In this document: positions 34,053 through 47,600 of the stretch, in pieces
Layout: each line of letters starts with the position of its first letter
How positions within the stretch are numbered: position 1 is the first letter of the stretch
Source of the DNA: Symbiodinium natans
Lineage: Eukaryota; Sar; Dinophyceae; Suessiales; Symbiodiniaceae
Assembly (NCBI GenBank): GCA_905221605.1
Contig: CAJNDS010000200.1
Location: 124,001 to 188,000 of the forward strand
Direction of reading: 5' to 3'
DNA: 64,000 bases
Translations under genes and position numbers: made by a program
Notes under the pieces: generated by a model
Database searches by the model: none
The model's input: the letters and a program-made list of their open reading frames with translations, nothing else
Told to the model about the DNA's origin: nothing

Positions 34053-37000
34053 CTTGGATGAGCAAGCACTATGTAGGCGCGGTCGCCAGTCCTGTCGCAG
34101 GCGTGCTGCCAAACAGGCTTCCGCCGGCTGACCTGGAATTGATCAACGGTTCGCTGACGAGGACGAGATCTCTTCACCTCGAAGCCTCTGGATCCTCTGG
34201 GACAACTGCCCGCCGGCTTGCCCTGCAGCTCCACCTGACTCGCGTCACTCGGTGCCACGACAGGCGTGCACCTATTGCCATTTGCATGGCAATATTCGGC
34301 CACAAGCTGTTTGCAAGCATGTACATGACAGGTCGACTGGAGGCGCCGGAGCCAAAGATGCTGGCCCCTCAAGGAACAGCGGCTGGATTGCATTCAGGTT
34401 CTATGCAGCCCATCTCGAACCCACCATTGAGTGCGCCGCCACTGCTGCCAGCGCCAAAGAGCGATGCTCCTCCGCCTCCTGTGATGTCGCCAGGCACAAG
34501 GCACCCTGAAGAACGAACGCTCTCAACGTTAGAAAGATCTTCCGTGAAGTCTTTAGGATGCCCTAGCGTGCCATCAGATCCTGACAGCTGGTTGCGCCTG
34601 ACTTACACTGCCATCATGAGCTATGGCAGGCTAAGACGCGATGTGTGTTAAGGCCAGCGATTAGCCTCCCATGCCACGCCTGATGTCGGGGCACCGCCGA
34701 ATAGGCTGCCGCCAGAGGACCTCTGCTCTTTCCCAATTCTTCTTGCCACTGGCAGCGGTTGAGCTGCTGTCTTGATGTGCAGCCGATCCTATCGCAGAAG
34801 CCCTTCCGGGGCAGCTGCGGGGCAGCTCCGCCTAGGAAGCATTCATCAAGACAGCGTGCCACCAAGGGAAATGTAGAAACCACTGTAACCCAACAACAAA
34901 GCACCAGGCATCCCCCAATTGAGTGCGCCACTGCTGCCGGCGCCAAAGATCGATGCTCCTCCGCCTCCTGTGACGTTCCGCTTCTGAAGGCATGCGGAAG
35001 AGTAGTTCTCTGTGCCATTGCGTCAAACAAGGATTTCCAAATCAGCTCTTCAGCGTGCCATTGAAAGCAACTCACATTCTGCAGACCGGTTAAATCATGT
35101 TACAGCTTTGACTTACGATACCATGTTGACTTTGCCTTCCTGTGGCAAGTTTAAGCGTGATGTGTGTTCTAGCCAGCCACTAACCTCCCACGCCGCGCCT
35201 GATGTCGGCGCACTGCCGAATAGGCTGCCGCCAGAGGACCTCGGCTCTTTCTTAATTCTTCTTGCAACTGGCAGCGATAGAGCTGATGCGTTGATGTGCC
35301 GATGATCCTGTCGCAGAAGCCCTTCCAGGGCAGCCGCGGGGCAGCTCCGCCTAGGAAGCGGTCGGCAAGACAGCGTGCGACCGCTGTAGCCAGCAGCTTG
35401 CAAAGCGCCAGTTATCCCCCAACTGAGTGCGCCACCGCTGCCGGCGCCAAAGATCGATGCTCCTCCGCCTCCTGCGGCGATTTGCTTTCTGCCACGCTCA
35501 ACTGCAAGGCACCCTGAAGCACAACTCTCTTTGTCATTATGTCAGAAAAACACCTTCCAAATCACTGCAGGCCCGTTACATCTCTGACTTACAATACCTA
35601 GATGACTCTGCATTGATGCGTGTTGGGACCAGCGGCTAACCTCCCACGCCACGCCTGATGTCGGGGCACTGCCGAATAGGCTGCCGCCAGAGGACCTCGG
35701 CTCTTTCCCAATTCTTCTTGCGACTGGCAGCGGTTGAGCTGCTGTCTTGATGTGCAGCTGATCCTATCGCAGAAGCCCTTCCGGGGCAGCTGCGGGGCAG
35801 CTCCGCCTAGGAAGCATTCAGCAAGACAGCGTGCCAACAACGGGAAATGCAGAAACCACTGTCACCCAACAACAAAGCACCAGGCATCCCCCAATTGAGT
35901 GCGCCACTGCTGCCGGCGCCAAAGATCGATGCTCCTCCGCCTCCTGTGACGTTCCGCTTCTGAAGGCATGCGGAAGAGTAATTCTCTGTGCCATTGCGTC
36001 AAACAAGGATTTCCAAATCAGCTCTTCAGCGTGCCATCGAAAGCAACTCACATTCTGCAGACCGGTAAAGCATGTTACAGCTTTGACTTACGATACCATG
36101 TTGACTTTGCCTTCCTGTAGCAAGTTTAAGCGTGATGTGTGTTCTGGCCAGCCACTAACCTCCCACGCCACGCCTGATGTCGGCGCACTGCCGAATAGGC
36201 TGCCGCCAGAGGACCTCGGCTCTTTCTGAATTCTTCTTGCAACTGGCAGCGATAGAGCTGATGCGTTGATGTGCCGATTATCCTATCGCAGAAGCCCTTC
36301 CAGGGCAGCCGCGGGGCAGCTCCGCCTAGGAAGCGGTCGGCAAGACAGCGTGCGACCGCTGTAGCCAGCAGCTTGCAAAGCGCCAGTTATCCCCCAACTG
36401 AGTGCGCCACCGCTGCCGGCGCCAAAGATCGATGCTCCTCCGCCTCCTGCGGCGATTTGCTTTCTGCCACGCTCAACTGCAAGGCACCCTGAAGCACAAC
36501 TCTCTTTGTCATTATGTCAGAAAAACACCTTCCAAATCACTGCAGGCCCGTTACATCTCTGACTTACAATACCTAGATGACTCTGCATTGATGCGTGTTG
36601 GGACCAGCGGCTAACCTCCCACGCCACGCCTGATGTCGGGGCACTGCCGAATAGGCTGCCGCCAGAGGACCTCGGCTCTTTCCCAATTCTTCTTGCGACT
36701 GGCAGCGGTTGAGCTGCTGTCTTGATGTGCAGCTGATCCTATCGCAGAAGCCCTTCCGGGGCAGCTGCGGGGCAGCTCCGCCTGAAACAGGAAGCCCGTT
36801 TGGCAAGACAGCATGCCACGAAGACAGTAATACATTGATCACCTGTCCCTTCAAACTGGACCCAAATGATTGGTTCGATTCAACCGGTCCAGCACGGACT
36901 CTAAACGCCTATGTACACAGACCCTGGAGAGCAAGCCCGTAACCCCAAATCATCTGAAACCCATGTACACACTAAACTCAGTCCAGGAGGCCCGCCAGCC

Positions 37001-40000
37001 AAACCTTGTAACCCTGCAGCCTCCTTCCGCCAAAACCGTTGACCGACTCACAGCTGCTAGCCTGAAACCACTCTTAGCATGCTCATTTCCCGCCGTCTGT
37101 CGCTCATTGTCGCTCGCCCTGAATCTCCCGAGTTGCCTGTCTGAGGATGATGTTCGAACCGTCGAGCCTGTATTTCTTCATTGCCCTTTCCTTTGGATGC
37201 GCTTTCAAGCGCTGGTTTCATGACGCCTTACCGATCACAGGTTCCCGAATCCCTTGGCCCTGGACATGTGGTCTCTGGGACTCTACGGAATCCCTAGCTT
37301 CTGTCGGAAAGCGGAAGCCCATTTGGCAAAGGGTCCCCTTTCAGACAAGTTGACATCCCTGAGTTTGCGGACAGGGACAGCAAGTTTTTGGGTGCTCCCC
37401 AGGTCGACGATGATCCGGGCGCCTCCACTGCTGCCAGCGCCAAAGAGCGACGCCCCTCCGCTTCCTGTGGCGCTTCGCGGTCTGTCAGCTACACAGCACA
37501 CGCTGAAGTGCGGATGGTCTTAAAAAGTCAACCCTCGCCATCAGATGCAATTCGCATTCTGAGGCTGGCAGCATCTGACTAAGCGCCTAGATCAGATTGC
37601 AAGCTTACAGTGAGTGTGAAAACCTCCCATGCGCCTGCGCCGAACAGGCTTCCGCCTGAATCTGCGCCTGATGTGTGACACCGCACGTCGCGCCAGAAGC
37701 CATGAAGCAGAACCAATTTTAAATGGGAGCACCACGGCTAGTACCGGTACTCCTATCTCTAAAGCCCAACCCACCTCCCGCCTCTACTGCACACAGAGTG
37801 CTGAGATTGTGGCCACCACTGCTGCTGCTGCTGCTGGCGCCGAAGAGCGACCCGCCTCTTCAGAAGACGGCTGCACAGACGTTAAGAAAGGGCAAGGGTA
37901 TTGAAGTACCAGTACTTGAGACAGTGGCTACGAAAGCTAGACACACGCCAGTGTTTTTTACGCATGCAGGCTGCCTGCCAGAGTTTAGGGTTCCGAGCGA
38001 GTGCCACAAGAACCCTAGGCGCTAAACGCGTGGTGTCTCATCGTCTGGATTCCGCTTCAAGACGTCAACATAGTCAACCATAGTCAACCTAAACCCCGTG
38101 AAGGCTGAAATGTTAGGGGTGGCTTGGATTCTGGCCTCCCAAGCTTCTTTTTTGGGGCGCTGAGTAGTACTAGGCCCCCTTTGACCGGCGTAAGTCTTTA
38201 CCGTGAAGTAACCTGGCAACTAGAAAAGCAAGTGGCAATCCTGGCATTGAGCGCACGATGAAAACGTGTTCCCGCTGCGAGTTCGGAAGGGCTCTGACGC
38301 TCATGCAGACGGATCATTGCCGATGCTTCCCATGTTGCCTGCTCCGGAAGCCGCACCAAAAAGTCCATCCCCTGACCTACAGAATCTGAGATGGCCGTTG
38401 GGCACGTCAATCGGTCTTGTGCAAAACATTAGTTAATACCAGTACCTGCTGCAGCTCATTCTATCAGACATCCACGGGCCCTTGGGGCCCCACCCACCGC
38501 CGAAGAGGCTGCCCCCGCCGGCCCTCAATGGGTTGATCTTCGCTAAATCCCGTGGACATGCCGTGCATGGTATCTGCGTCGCACTGTGCCCCCAACCCGC
38601 TGCTGGAGAACCCGGCAGCTCCGCCTGAGCGCCAGTCAAGTCATCAACATACGACTGCCAGCGAGGTACATGCCAGGTCCCCACTGGAGGCACTCGCCCC
38701 GAAGAGGCTGGCACCTCAGCCACGCCGCATGCCCATCCATTCTCAACAACCCTTCAAGATCCAACGAGTTCTGCAATTTTCTGAAGGGTCATGATGGCTC
38801 GGTGGCACACCACTGCTGCTGCTTCCGCCGAAGAGTGAGCCCCCTCCTTGCGCTGCACACCATGAAGAACAGACACTGGCGCCCACACTGTGTCTTGTGG
38901 TGCTGTAACTGTTCTTCCAAAACATTCCCACATGCGGCAACCTTGGATGAGCAAGCACTATGTAGGCGCGGTCGCCAGTCCTGTCGCAGGCGTGCTGCCA
39001 AACAGGCTTCCGCCGGCTGACCTGGAATTGATCAACGGTTCGCTGACGAGGACGAGATCTCTTCACCTCGAAGCCTCTGTATCCTCTGGGACAACTGCCC
39101 GCCGGCTTGCCCTGCAGCTCCACCTGACTCACATCATGCTGCGAGCCAAGTGCCATGACGCGTAAATCAGCGAAAGCCCTGCACCTATGGCAATCAGCAG
39201 CTACCACACAAGAGTCACAAGAGCATGGCAGCATTCGGCTTCAAGTAGTTTACAAGGACGTACATGCCAGGTCGACTGGAGGTGCTGGAGCCAAAGAGGC
39301 TCCCGCCTGAAGATGGGCATATTGCTCACTGCCAGCATGCACATCACGAGGCCACGTTCCTACGCCTGCCTACTTCGTCTACTTCCTAAGTCTTGCTGTG
39401 TCTTCCTGCCACCGCGAGCACAGCCGACCTGGCCATCGCAGCTCAATGCTGAGGACGCCACCATCGCTGCCACCTCCGAACAGCGAGCCTCCGCCTCCTC
39501 AAGATGACTCACCCCATCTCACCCCATCTCCGAAGGAGCGTGACCACATGACAAATCAGCTACAGCCAGCTAGACTCGTGTGCTGCAGGGTGACAGATCT
39601 GATAATGGCAAATTTAACTGGATGCATGGTGGTGTCAGCAGCTGGACTGCGAGAAGCTCTCACGGCACGCCTGTTGCTGGCGCACTGCCGAACAGGCTTC
39701 CGCCAGACGACCTCACTCTGTCACTCTCTGTATCTCTCTCTCCCCCTCCCTCTCCCTGAGCTGCAGAAACCTCTGAATTGACATGCAGCATCATGCAGCT
39801 GATCCTATCACGGCATCCCGGCAGCCCCCCCTCTCAGGCAGCTACGCAGCAGCGCCGCCTGGCACCGGCAACCCGTTCGGCAAGGCCAGTGCCACAAAGC
39901 GACGACCATGAGCACACATGAGCGAGACCCCTCCAACCAGCCAGTCAGCAGGCGCATTGCGAATCGGGGTCCCGGATATCTGGAACTTGAAGATGTGGTC

Positions 40001-43000
40001 AAGACCCTACGCCCTGTATGATCTCTGCAAGTATTCGATTCGTGCTCTGACCAGAACTTGTGCTAGGACGTCGCATGGCAGATTCGGGAGTCTTCAAGCC
40101 GCTTGCACATGCCAGGTCGACTGGAGGCACCGGAACCAAAGAGGCTCGCACCTCAAGACAAGCATGCCGTAGCATGCCGACAAGTAAGCTGCAAAGTTCA
40201 AGGTCGGCTTTCTTCAGATTGCCCAGGGGCGACACCGGCTCCGCCACCGCTGCCTCCGAACAGCGATCCTCCTCCTCCTCCTCGGGCTGATTCACAGCGT
40301 CTGCTACAGCGACGGCTCGCACATGACCAAATGACAAAACTGCACGTAGCTTTCTGAACAAGTGAGCCAGTTTCAACTCATGTGATCGGACTTACAAGAC
40401 CATGATACAAGCAGACCATAGGCCCTGATAATGGCAAGTTTAACTGGATGCATGGTGGTGTCAGCAGCTGGACTGCTAGAAGCTTCACGGCACGCCTGTT
40501 GCTGGCGCACTGCCGAACAGGCTTCCGCCAGACGACCTCACTCTGTCACTCTCTGTATCTCTCTCTCCCCCTCCCTCTCCCTGAGCTGCAGAAAAACCTC
40601 TGAATTGACATGCAGCATCATGCAGCTGATCCTATCACGGCATACCGGCAGCCCCCCCTCTCAGGCAACTACGCAGCAGCGCCGCCTGGCACCGGCAACC
40701 CGTTCGGCAAGGCCAGTGCCACAAAGCGACGACCATGAGCACACATGAGCGAGACCCCTCCAACCAGCCAGTCAGCAGGCGCATTGCGAATCGGGGTCCC
40801 GGATATCTGGAACTTGAAGATGTGGTCAAGACCCTACGCCCTGTATGATCTCTGCAAGTATTCGATTCGTGCTCTGACCAGAACTTGTGCTAGGACGTCG
40901 CATGGCAGATTCGGGAGTCTTCAAGCCGCTTGCACATGCCAGGTCGACTGGAGGCACCGGAACCAAAGAGGCTCGCACCTCAAGACAAGCATGCCGTAGC
41001 ATGCCGACAAGTAAGCTGCAAAGTTCAAGGTCGGCTTTCTTCAGATTGCCCAGGGGCGACACCGGCTCCGCCACCGCTGCCTCCGAACAGCGATCCTCCT
41101 CCTCCTCCTCGGGCTGATTCACAGCGTCTGCTACAGCGACGGCTCGCACATGACCAAATGACAAAACTGCACGTAGCTTTCTGAACAAGTGAGCCAGTTT
41201 CAACTCATGTGATCTGACCTACAAGACCATGATACAAGCAGACCATAGGCCCTGATAATGGCAAGTTTAACTGGATGCATGGTGGTGTCAGCAGCTGGAC
41301 TGCGAGAAGCTCTCACGGCACGCCTGTTGCTGGCGCACTGCCGAACAGGCTTCCGCCAGACGACCTCACTCTGTCACTCTCTCTATCTCTCTCTCCCCCT
41401 CCCTCTCCCTGAGCTGCAGAAAAACCTCTGAATTGACATGCAGCATCATGCAGCTGATCCTATCACGGCATACCGGCAGCCCCCCCTCTCAGGCAACTAC
41501 GCAGCAGCGCCGCCTGGCACCGGCAACCCGTTCGGCAAGGCCAGTGCCACAAAGCGACGACCATGAGCACACATGAGCGAGACCCCTCCAACCAGCCAGT
41601 CAGCATTGCGAATCGGGGTCCCGGATATCTGGAACTTGAAGATGTGGTCAAGACCCTACGCCCTGTATGATCTCTGCAAGTATTCGATTCGTGCTGACCA
41701 GAACTTGTGCTAGGACGTCGCATGGCAGATTCGGGAGTCTTCAAGCCGCTTGCACATGCCAGGTCGACTGGAGGCACCGGAACCAAAGAGGCTCGCACCT
41801 CAAGACAAGCATGCCGTAGCATGCCGACAAGTAAGCTGCAAAGTTCAAGGTCGGCTTTCTGCAGATTGCCCAGGGGCGACACCGGCTCCGCCACCGCTGC
41901 CTCCGAACAGCGATCCTCCTCCTCCTCGGGCTGATTCACAGCGTCTGCTACAGCGACGGCTCGCACATGACCAAATGACAAAACTGCACGTAGCTTTCTG
42001 AACAAGTGAGCCAGTTTCAACTCATGTGATCTGACTTACAAGACCATGATACAAGCAGACCATAGGCCCTGATAATGGCAAGTTTAACTGGATGCATGGT
42101 GGTGTCAGCAGCTGGACTGCGAGAAGCTCTCACGGCACGCCTGTTGCTGGCGCACTGCCGAACAGGCTTCCGCCAGACGACCTCACTCTGTCACTCTCTG
42201 TATCTCTCTCTCCCCCTCCCTCCCTGAGCTGCAGAAAAACCTCTAAATTGACATGCAGCATCATGCAGCTGATCCTATCACGGCATCCCGGCAGCCCCCC
42301 CTCTTAGGCAACTACGCAGCAGCACCGCCTGGCACCGGCAACCCGTTCGGCAAGGCCGCATGAGCGAAACCCCTCCAACCAGCCAGTCGCATTACCAATC
42401 GGGGTCCCGGATATCTGGAACTCGAAGATGTGGTCAAGATCCGAAACCCTAATCCCTTTTCAAGCAACTTGCACATGCCAGGTCGACTGGAGGCACTGGA
42501 GCCAAAGAGGCTGGAACCTAGTGTTCAGACTGGTGTGCTCCATTTGCTTTACGGACGAACTTGAAACTGGCTGTTGGCTCGGTGGCGTACCGCCGCTGCT
42601 ACTGCTTCCTCCGAATATCGATCCACCTCCTTGCGCTGCAATGCTGCTACTGCTTCCTCCGAATATCGATCCACCTCCTTGCGCTGCAATGCAGTAAAAG
42701 GCCGAGGTTACTCAACGTTCCCTATTCACTTCGAACTGAACATTTGAATCGCTCTCTCTGAATTCCTTCGTCTCTGAATGAAGCTCCAATGCAAGCCGTG
42801 ACCCATCACACCCCCCGGTCCTATGGCAGGTGAACCGCCGAAAAGGCTTCCGCCAGCAGACCTGAGTGCAAGATCGCCCTTTCTTCCGCATGGTGCAAAG
42901 TTTACCTGGACGGCCCTGGGTCTTCCGCCCACCACCCGCTGGCGGAGCACCGCCAGGGGTACTGGATGTGCTAGAGCCGAAGATGCTTGCACCTCCGCAG

Positions 43001-43900
43001 GAGGTCGGCTTCACTGAACTTGGCACAAGAAGGTAAGCAATGTGGCAATGAATGGCACATGTAGCAGCTCATCACTTGGCTGGGCCCCCCGCCGCCGCAG
43101 CTGCTGCTTCCTCCAAACAGCGAACCACCTCTGCACAAAATGGCACGGTCGTTTCAGTATGGAGTGGGCTCAGATACAAGTCCGTAAGTCACCCTCGGCG
43201 AGCACTGAGAATTCACTCAAGAGGCTCCGCCAAATCTCAACATCCACAACAATCGGGGCCTGTGGCTGCACCACCGAACAAGCCGCCGCCTCCAGAACCA
43301 CCGAACAAGCCGCCCGCGCCTGACCTCTGGTCTTATTCATGGCAGAGAACCGAAACCAAGAAAAACAATTATCAGACAGACGCCAGAAAGCTGTCGGCCG
43401 TGCATCTGGCAAAGCAGGTGGGAACCCACAGCTGTGTGAACCGAGGCTGTGAAACATCTTGGGGCAAGACCCAGCGCCAGCGAGCCCTGGATCACGCAGC
43501 AAGAATTGCAATTGACATCTGCACTGGCCTTCACATTTTACGGATGAGATCCTTCGAGCCGCAGATGCCCATTCTTCAACACTTGACTGACAAACAACAG
43601 CTCCATAACAAGACCCTCGTATGACGCGCTAACCGCGCTAACCGTGCTAACCGTGCTCCTCGGCTACCAGCATGACATATCTGGGATCACAACCGCCACT
43701 TCCGCTGCTGGCACCAAACGGTGAACCACCTTTAGGCATGCTGAAACAAAAATCAGCACCAAATTGCAAGCTCCGCAAGTCCCCTCGTAGAGGCATTTGG
43801 TGCGTTCACCAGAAAGGCTTGATCCTGTAACAGCAAACCCGCACCTGTTCCTGCACCGAACAGTGACATTGCCGGATCCAAGGAATGTCTGTCGGACGAC
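30470..43900 (-). CDS. FG nucleoporin, Nup62/Nsp1-like, many exons
   Basis: Predicted to line the central channel of the nuclear pore. From about 43880 down to 33610 the minus strand carries roughly 44 FG sites, mostly GGSLFG, GASLFG, GASIFG or GGLFGG in Gly/Ser/Ala-rich exons of 30-70 bp. Examples: MSLFGAGTGAG (43.87 kb), GGLFGGSGGGGLFGG (43.3 kb), GGSIFGGSSSS (42.6 kb), SSGGSLFGSAPATG (39.7, 40.5, 41.3 and 42.2 kb), SAGGSLFGSTPATG (34.1 and 39.0 kb). Helical exons follow: TELQQASATVIEPRARFL (33.5 kb), EQILRFDTDVIANAAKVKAR (33.1 kb), VLREEHAQLKARQELSDRSI (32.9 kb), RSLALTMQLDELERQ with GTAGGG donor (32.15 kb), CKVLDAHASALDAIQNQ (30.8 kb) and IAKLQSALCEQQAVEARM (30.5 kb). The 30.8 kb exon resembles the CKILNAH region near the Nup62 C-terminus. 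Both gene ends are approximate; most exon edges are unresolved. Nup54 or Nup58 kinship cannot be excluded. Confidence 0.68.
33560..34350 (-). repeat. Dispersed duplication, copy 1 (FG exons)
   Basis: Closely similar to 38435-39275, about 4.9 kb away. Both contain the same series of FG exons (GGSLFGG, GASLFGASASS, GGGSLFGGSSSSG, SAGGSLFGSTPATG). This copy has a CA microsatellite (34016-34052) where the other has about 90 bp of unrelated sequence. Confidence 0.85.
34016..34052 (+). repeat. (CA)n microsatellite
   Basis: About 18 CA units with one TA interruption, in an intron of the nucleoporin gene. Confidence 0.97.
34640..36800 (-). repeat. Tandem 975-bp unit carrying FG exons, 2.2 copies
   Basis: Sequence from about 34651 recurs at about 35628 and, truncated, at about 36603. 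The 35427-35639 segment matches 36402-36614 almost perfectly with a shift of 975. Each unit is itself two related sub-units of about 520 and 457 bp, both beginning near the motif ctcccacgccacgcctgatg. Each sub-unit holds one GGSLFG exon and one GASIFG exon. Confidence 0.92.
38435..39275 (-). repeat. Dispersed duplication, copy 2 (FG exons)
   Basis: Partner of 33560-34350. It preserves the FG exon order, with small indels. Confidence 0.85.
39601..42470 (-). repeat. Tandem 817-827-bp unit carrying three FG exons, 3.5 copies
   Basis: The marker gataatggca followed by tttaactggatgcatgg occurs at 39601, 40427, 41254 and 42071, spacing 826, 827 and 817. Copies 2 and 3 are almost identical. Each unit contains the same three minus-strand FG exons (SSGGSLFGSAPATG, GGGSLFGGSGGG, RASLFGSGASS) and their introns, including a CTCTCTCC pyrimidine tract. 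Copy 1 starts partway through a unit and copy 4 is shortened. Confidence 0.95.
42595..42690 (-). repeat. Perfect 48-bp tandem duplication within an FG exon
   Basis: 42595-42642 is repeated at 42643-42690. In frame on the minus strand it adds one extra GGGSIFGGSSSSIAAQ unit (16 codons), showing FG repeats also grow inside an exon. Confidence 0.95.
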
Positions 43901-44610
43901 TACGGCTGCTATGACTAAACTATGGTCGCTACGATCTGCTATGGCTTTCTCACCGCGTCCATGCGGGCAAGTATGTTTGTTCCAACTTTGTGATCAGACC
44001 GGAATCAGACCTGCATTGGACCTGGTCATGCTGCACTAAGCAATAAGATGCTTTTTCGTGAAGAATGCAATCTGTTACATTCAACAATACGGGGAAGAAT
44101 CATGACATAGTGCGGCTACAATAGCTGAAGGGCCGTGTTGTCGTGTGTTGATATGCCGAGAAAACAGGCAGAAGCAATGGCCATGACAATGCAGTGTTGA
44201 CACAACCGAAGCCCAGTCGTCAGTCAGTCTCGCAGAAACTATGGGTCTGCAGCTGCAGAAGTCTGCACTGAGAAAGACAGAAGTGGTTCCATCTTGCATG
44301 TTTAGTAGAATGACTGTGTTTGAATGCTGGCACTGATGTAGTTCGAGCTGCGCCGTGAACTCTGCTTCACTGCAGCATATGCCATGCGGCCAAGACCGAC
44401 CTACTGACTGCATGGCTTGTAGCCGCTTATGCCCGTGACGAAACAGGATGGAAAGCCGTGCTGCACCTGGAAACGCTGGAAACGCCCGGTTGAAAGAACA
44501 CATACAACACGAGGCGATCTCAGAGAACTGGCGTGGCGAGGTGATCACATCCAGGCCCACACTCCACCTTTTAGAAACTTTAGAACTTTAGAAGCGAAGG
44601 TGAAGAAAGA
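43901..44610. other. Spacer upstream of the nucleoporin gene
   Basis: No FG exons or recognisable gene. A first exon and promoter of the nucleoporin may lie here. The minus-strand open frame 44081-44560 has no recognisable features. Confidence 0.4.
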
Positions 44611-44639
44611 ATGAACAACATGCTTGTCGATTCGCACTT

Positions 44640-47600
44640 GCTGAGCCCGGCGGATTTCTTTTTGTTTCGGCGCAAAGCGGCGCGCAAGCAATCGAAAACT
44701 CAGCCGGGAATGCCGCCCGCGTACTCAAGCTCCAGCACCTTCCAACATGGTCCGCAGCTCCTCCTCTACCATCCTCTACAAACGTGGCGAGCTCGCGGCA
44801 CACGTGCAACAAAGCCGACCGGCCTGCCATGCGCCTGCCCACCGAGAGCCCGTACATGTTGTACCCAGCCTTCCGGACTGCTCCAGTTGTGGAGTTCACG
44901 CTCGAGTGCGCACGGCGCGTCTCCGGCCTGCTTCTGCAGATCCACATGTCCCTCACGAATGACCTGCACATGGGCACGAGCCGTAGAGTGCAGCATCAAC
45001 ATCGTGAGCACTAGCCATGTGGGATCTGATCTGGACACAACATGGCACAGCTGACCTGAAGTCCTCTGAGTCACCGGCACCTCCAAGATCAAGAATCTAC
45101 AAGGATCAGGGCCCCCCACTGGCAAGTGGCACTGCTCCCATCCGCGGAATCCACCATCCATCACGGCCACTCGCCTGTGGCCGCTGCTCTCACAGGCTGC
45201 CAAGAATGGCCGCAAGGCATGAACACGCTACGTTGCATCGACACTCCGAATGACTGCAGGAACATGCCATGACTGCCACGACATGCCTCATGGCACAGGC
45301 CCGTCCGGATCCTTTCAGGCCCCGGCTGCTTCAGGTCCGCCTGCTTGCGGTACCAATTTGCGCACCTTGCAGCGAAGGCGAGTAGAGATATGCAGAGATG
45401 CTCGAGGCGAACGACGATCTTGCAAGCTGACGACATGCCGCGAAACGCCCCATTCATCTCGGCTTCCGGCTGAGGGCCGCGGTGCAAGGAGTACAGGCAA
45501 TGGAAGACCTCAGCTCACTGAGCAAGCTGAGTATGGCTGAGTGATGGCTGGCTTTTCGCGCTAAAGAGGCTCTGCTTTCGTGCGGGGCTCCCGGCCACGA
45601 GCGTGTCCGCCTGATACTTCCTCACCAGGTCGGGGACCTCGAGGTCAACGTAGGATGACATGGCAAGATGCATCAAAGCGCGCCAGATCCGCTAGCGCGG
45701 CTACCCGGCCCGATTCAGCAAAGGATCCTTGAAGCTGGTGGGCTCATGGATGGCCCCCTGCCGAGCATCGCACGCAGCACCCACCAGCACCCACCAGCAC
45801 CCACGAGCACCCACCAGCACCCAGCAGCACCCGGCACCCAGCAGCACCCAGCACCCACCCGCCGACCTCGATGCAGCCAGCTGCGCGATCAGCATCGCGA
45901 ACATCGAGGAGCACGCACCTCAAGGGAAGGCTGAGAGAAAACTTGAGGAGACAAAAGTCGGAGCTAGCAGGGGGCATCGATCGGGATATCTTGATCGTGC
46001 GGACGCTTCACCGCTACACCATCGGGAGGCGGGCTTCTTGGCAGACATGAGCTCGAAGACCTGCCGGGACGCCATCCCCTCAATCGAGATTACATTTGCA
46101 CCTATGCGACCTGCAGAACTGATGGGAATTAGGCCCATTAGGCACGCACTTTGTCTTGCGACTTGTGGGGTCTTCGGTTTGAGGGCAGTATGTCGGGCGG
46201 TGCGATGTCTGTGCGCATGGGCGCGAGCGCCTCCGCTGGAGTGAGCTTCTCGACGCCCTGGCAAACTGCCACCACAGAAGATGCCAACTGCTGATGCTGC
46301 TGCCAGTAACTGCTTGAAGTATCAGTAGCATGAGTCGTGACATTGCCACTGAGATGGACTGCACCACTCAACCTCAGACCCGATTTGAACGCCACCCCCG
46401 TGTAGATTCATCAGGCAGAGCCGCAGAGCCCTGAATGTCCTTCTCCAACGGTACGGCGAAGTCCGGCCCCACCAGCGCGGTGGCAGCCATGGGCCTGTGC
46501 CACCAGCAGCGTATTGCAGTGTCTGGCAGCGTCGGCCTACATCAGACTACTGTCAGCTGCGCTGCTCAGGACTCAGGACATCTCCCAACACCCACCAAAC
46601 TCAGAATGTCAACGGTGTCTCTTCGTGACAGTCATAAACTCAGAGTGTCTAATCGTGACGCTGTCCGGATATCCCCACGTGTCCACCTGGGTGGGTGCAC
46701 GACGGTCTTCGTCGCGCTGGCTACTGGAGCGAAGGACCTGCTGAAGCAAAAACTTTCCAGAGCATGACAAAGGCAGGCTTTGCAAACCCACGCGGGCCTT
46801 GCGGCGGGGCCCGGCTTCTGCAAGGGCACCGTGGCCTGAGATTCCGCAGGTGATTGCGAAGCTTGCCCTCAATGCCAAAATGCCAAAAAAATTCTGCACA
46901 CGTTTCATGAAATGCCCGGATCCGCGCCAGCTTGGCTGGCAGCTTGGGCTGCATCCACAGCATGTTGCCCTGAAATGCAGGGGCAAGGGCCGTGGTGGTC
47001 ACAACACACGAGGGCTCAGGAGCGTGCACAGCACAGGCATGTAACATGGAACAAGCTTTTTGAGCACGCTCGTCGATCTCACCAAGGTCGAAGCTGGAGG
47101 AGCCACGGGCACGAACAAGCGCGGGTCCTCCGTCGCACGTGTGACAGGCCGCAACCTTCACCCTCCTTGCCCTCGATATGTGGGTGTCCTTAAGTGGCAC
47201 GGAGACGGGCGCGGCGGCAGCCATCAGCCTGCACTGTCAGTGTCATCAACTGTCAAGCTGCTTCAGGCTTCTCGATCGTGCCTCGTGGGAAACCGATCCA
47301 TGCTTTGATCAAAAACAACAAATGTCAATCGTGTCTCGCGTGACGATTCCGGGACATCGACCTGGGTGCATGCACGACGGTCTTCGTCGCGGGCATGGCA
47401 GCCTCATGTGTCATTGATTGGCACATTGCCCTGGCATCGCTGCGCAGCTGACAGGTTTACAGCACAGTCCAAGGCAATAAAAAGCAAAAACTCGCAGATC
47501 ACGCAAAACAAGTGTCTGTGTCGGGGCCACGCCGCCTTCATCGCAACGGGAGCGAAGGACCTGCTGTGTTCAAGAGCACGATAGATGAAGTCTGTGCTCA

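Noticed and set aside
36709-41540. Plus-strand FG-like motifs GSPFGKTA and GNPFGKASA
   Set aside because: Few and inconsistent. On the minus strand the same bases form a pyrimidine-rich acceptor region before other exons, and the minus strand carries the regular FG series.
33560-42690. CRISPR array
   Set aside because: Repeats are long, coding and eukaryotic, with no regular short repeat-spacer pattern.
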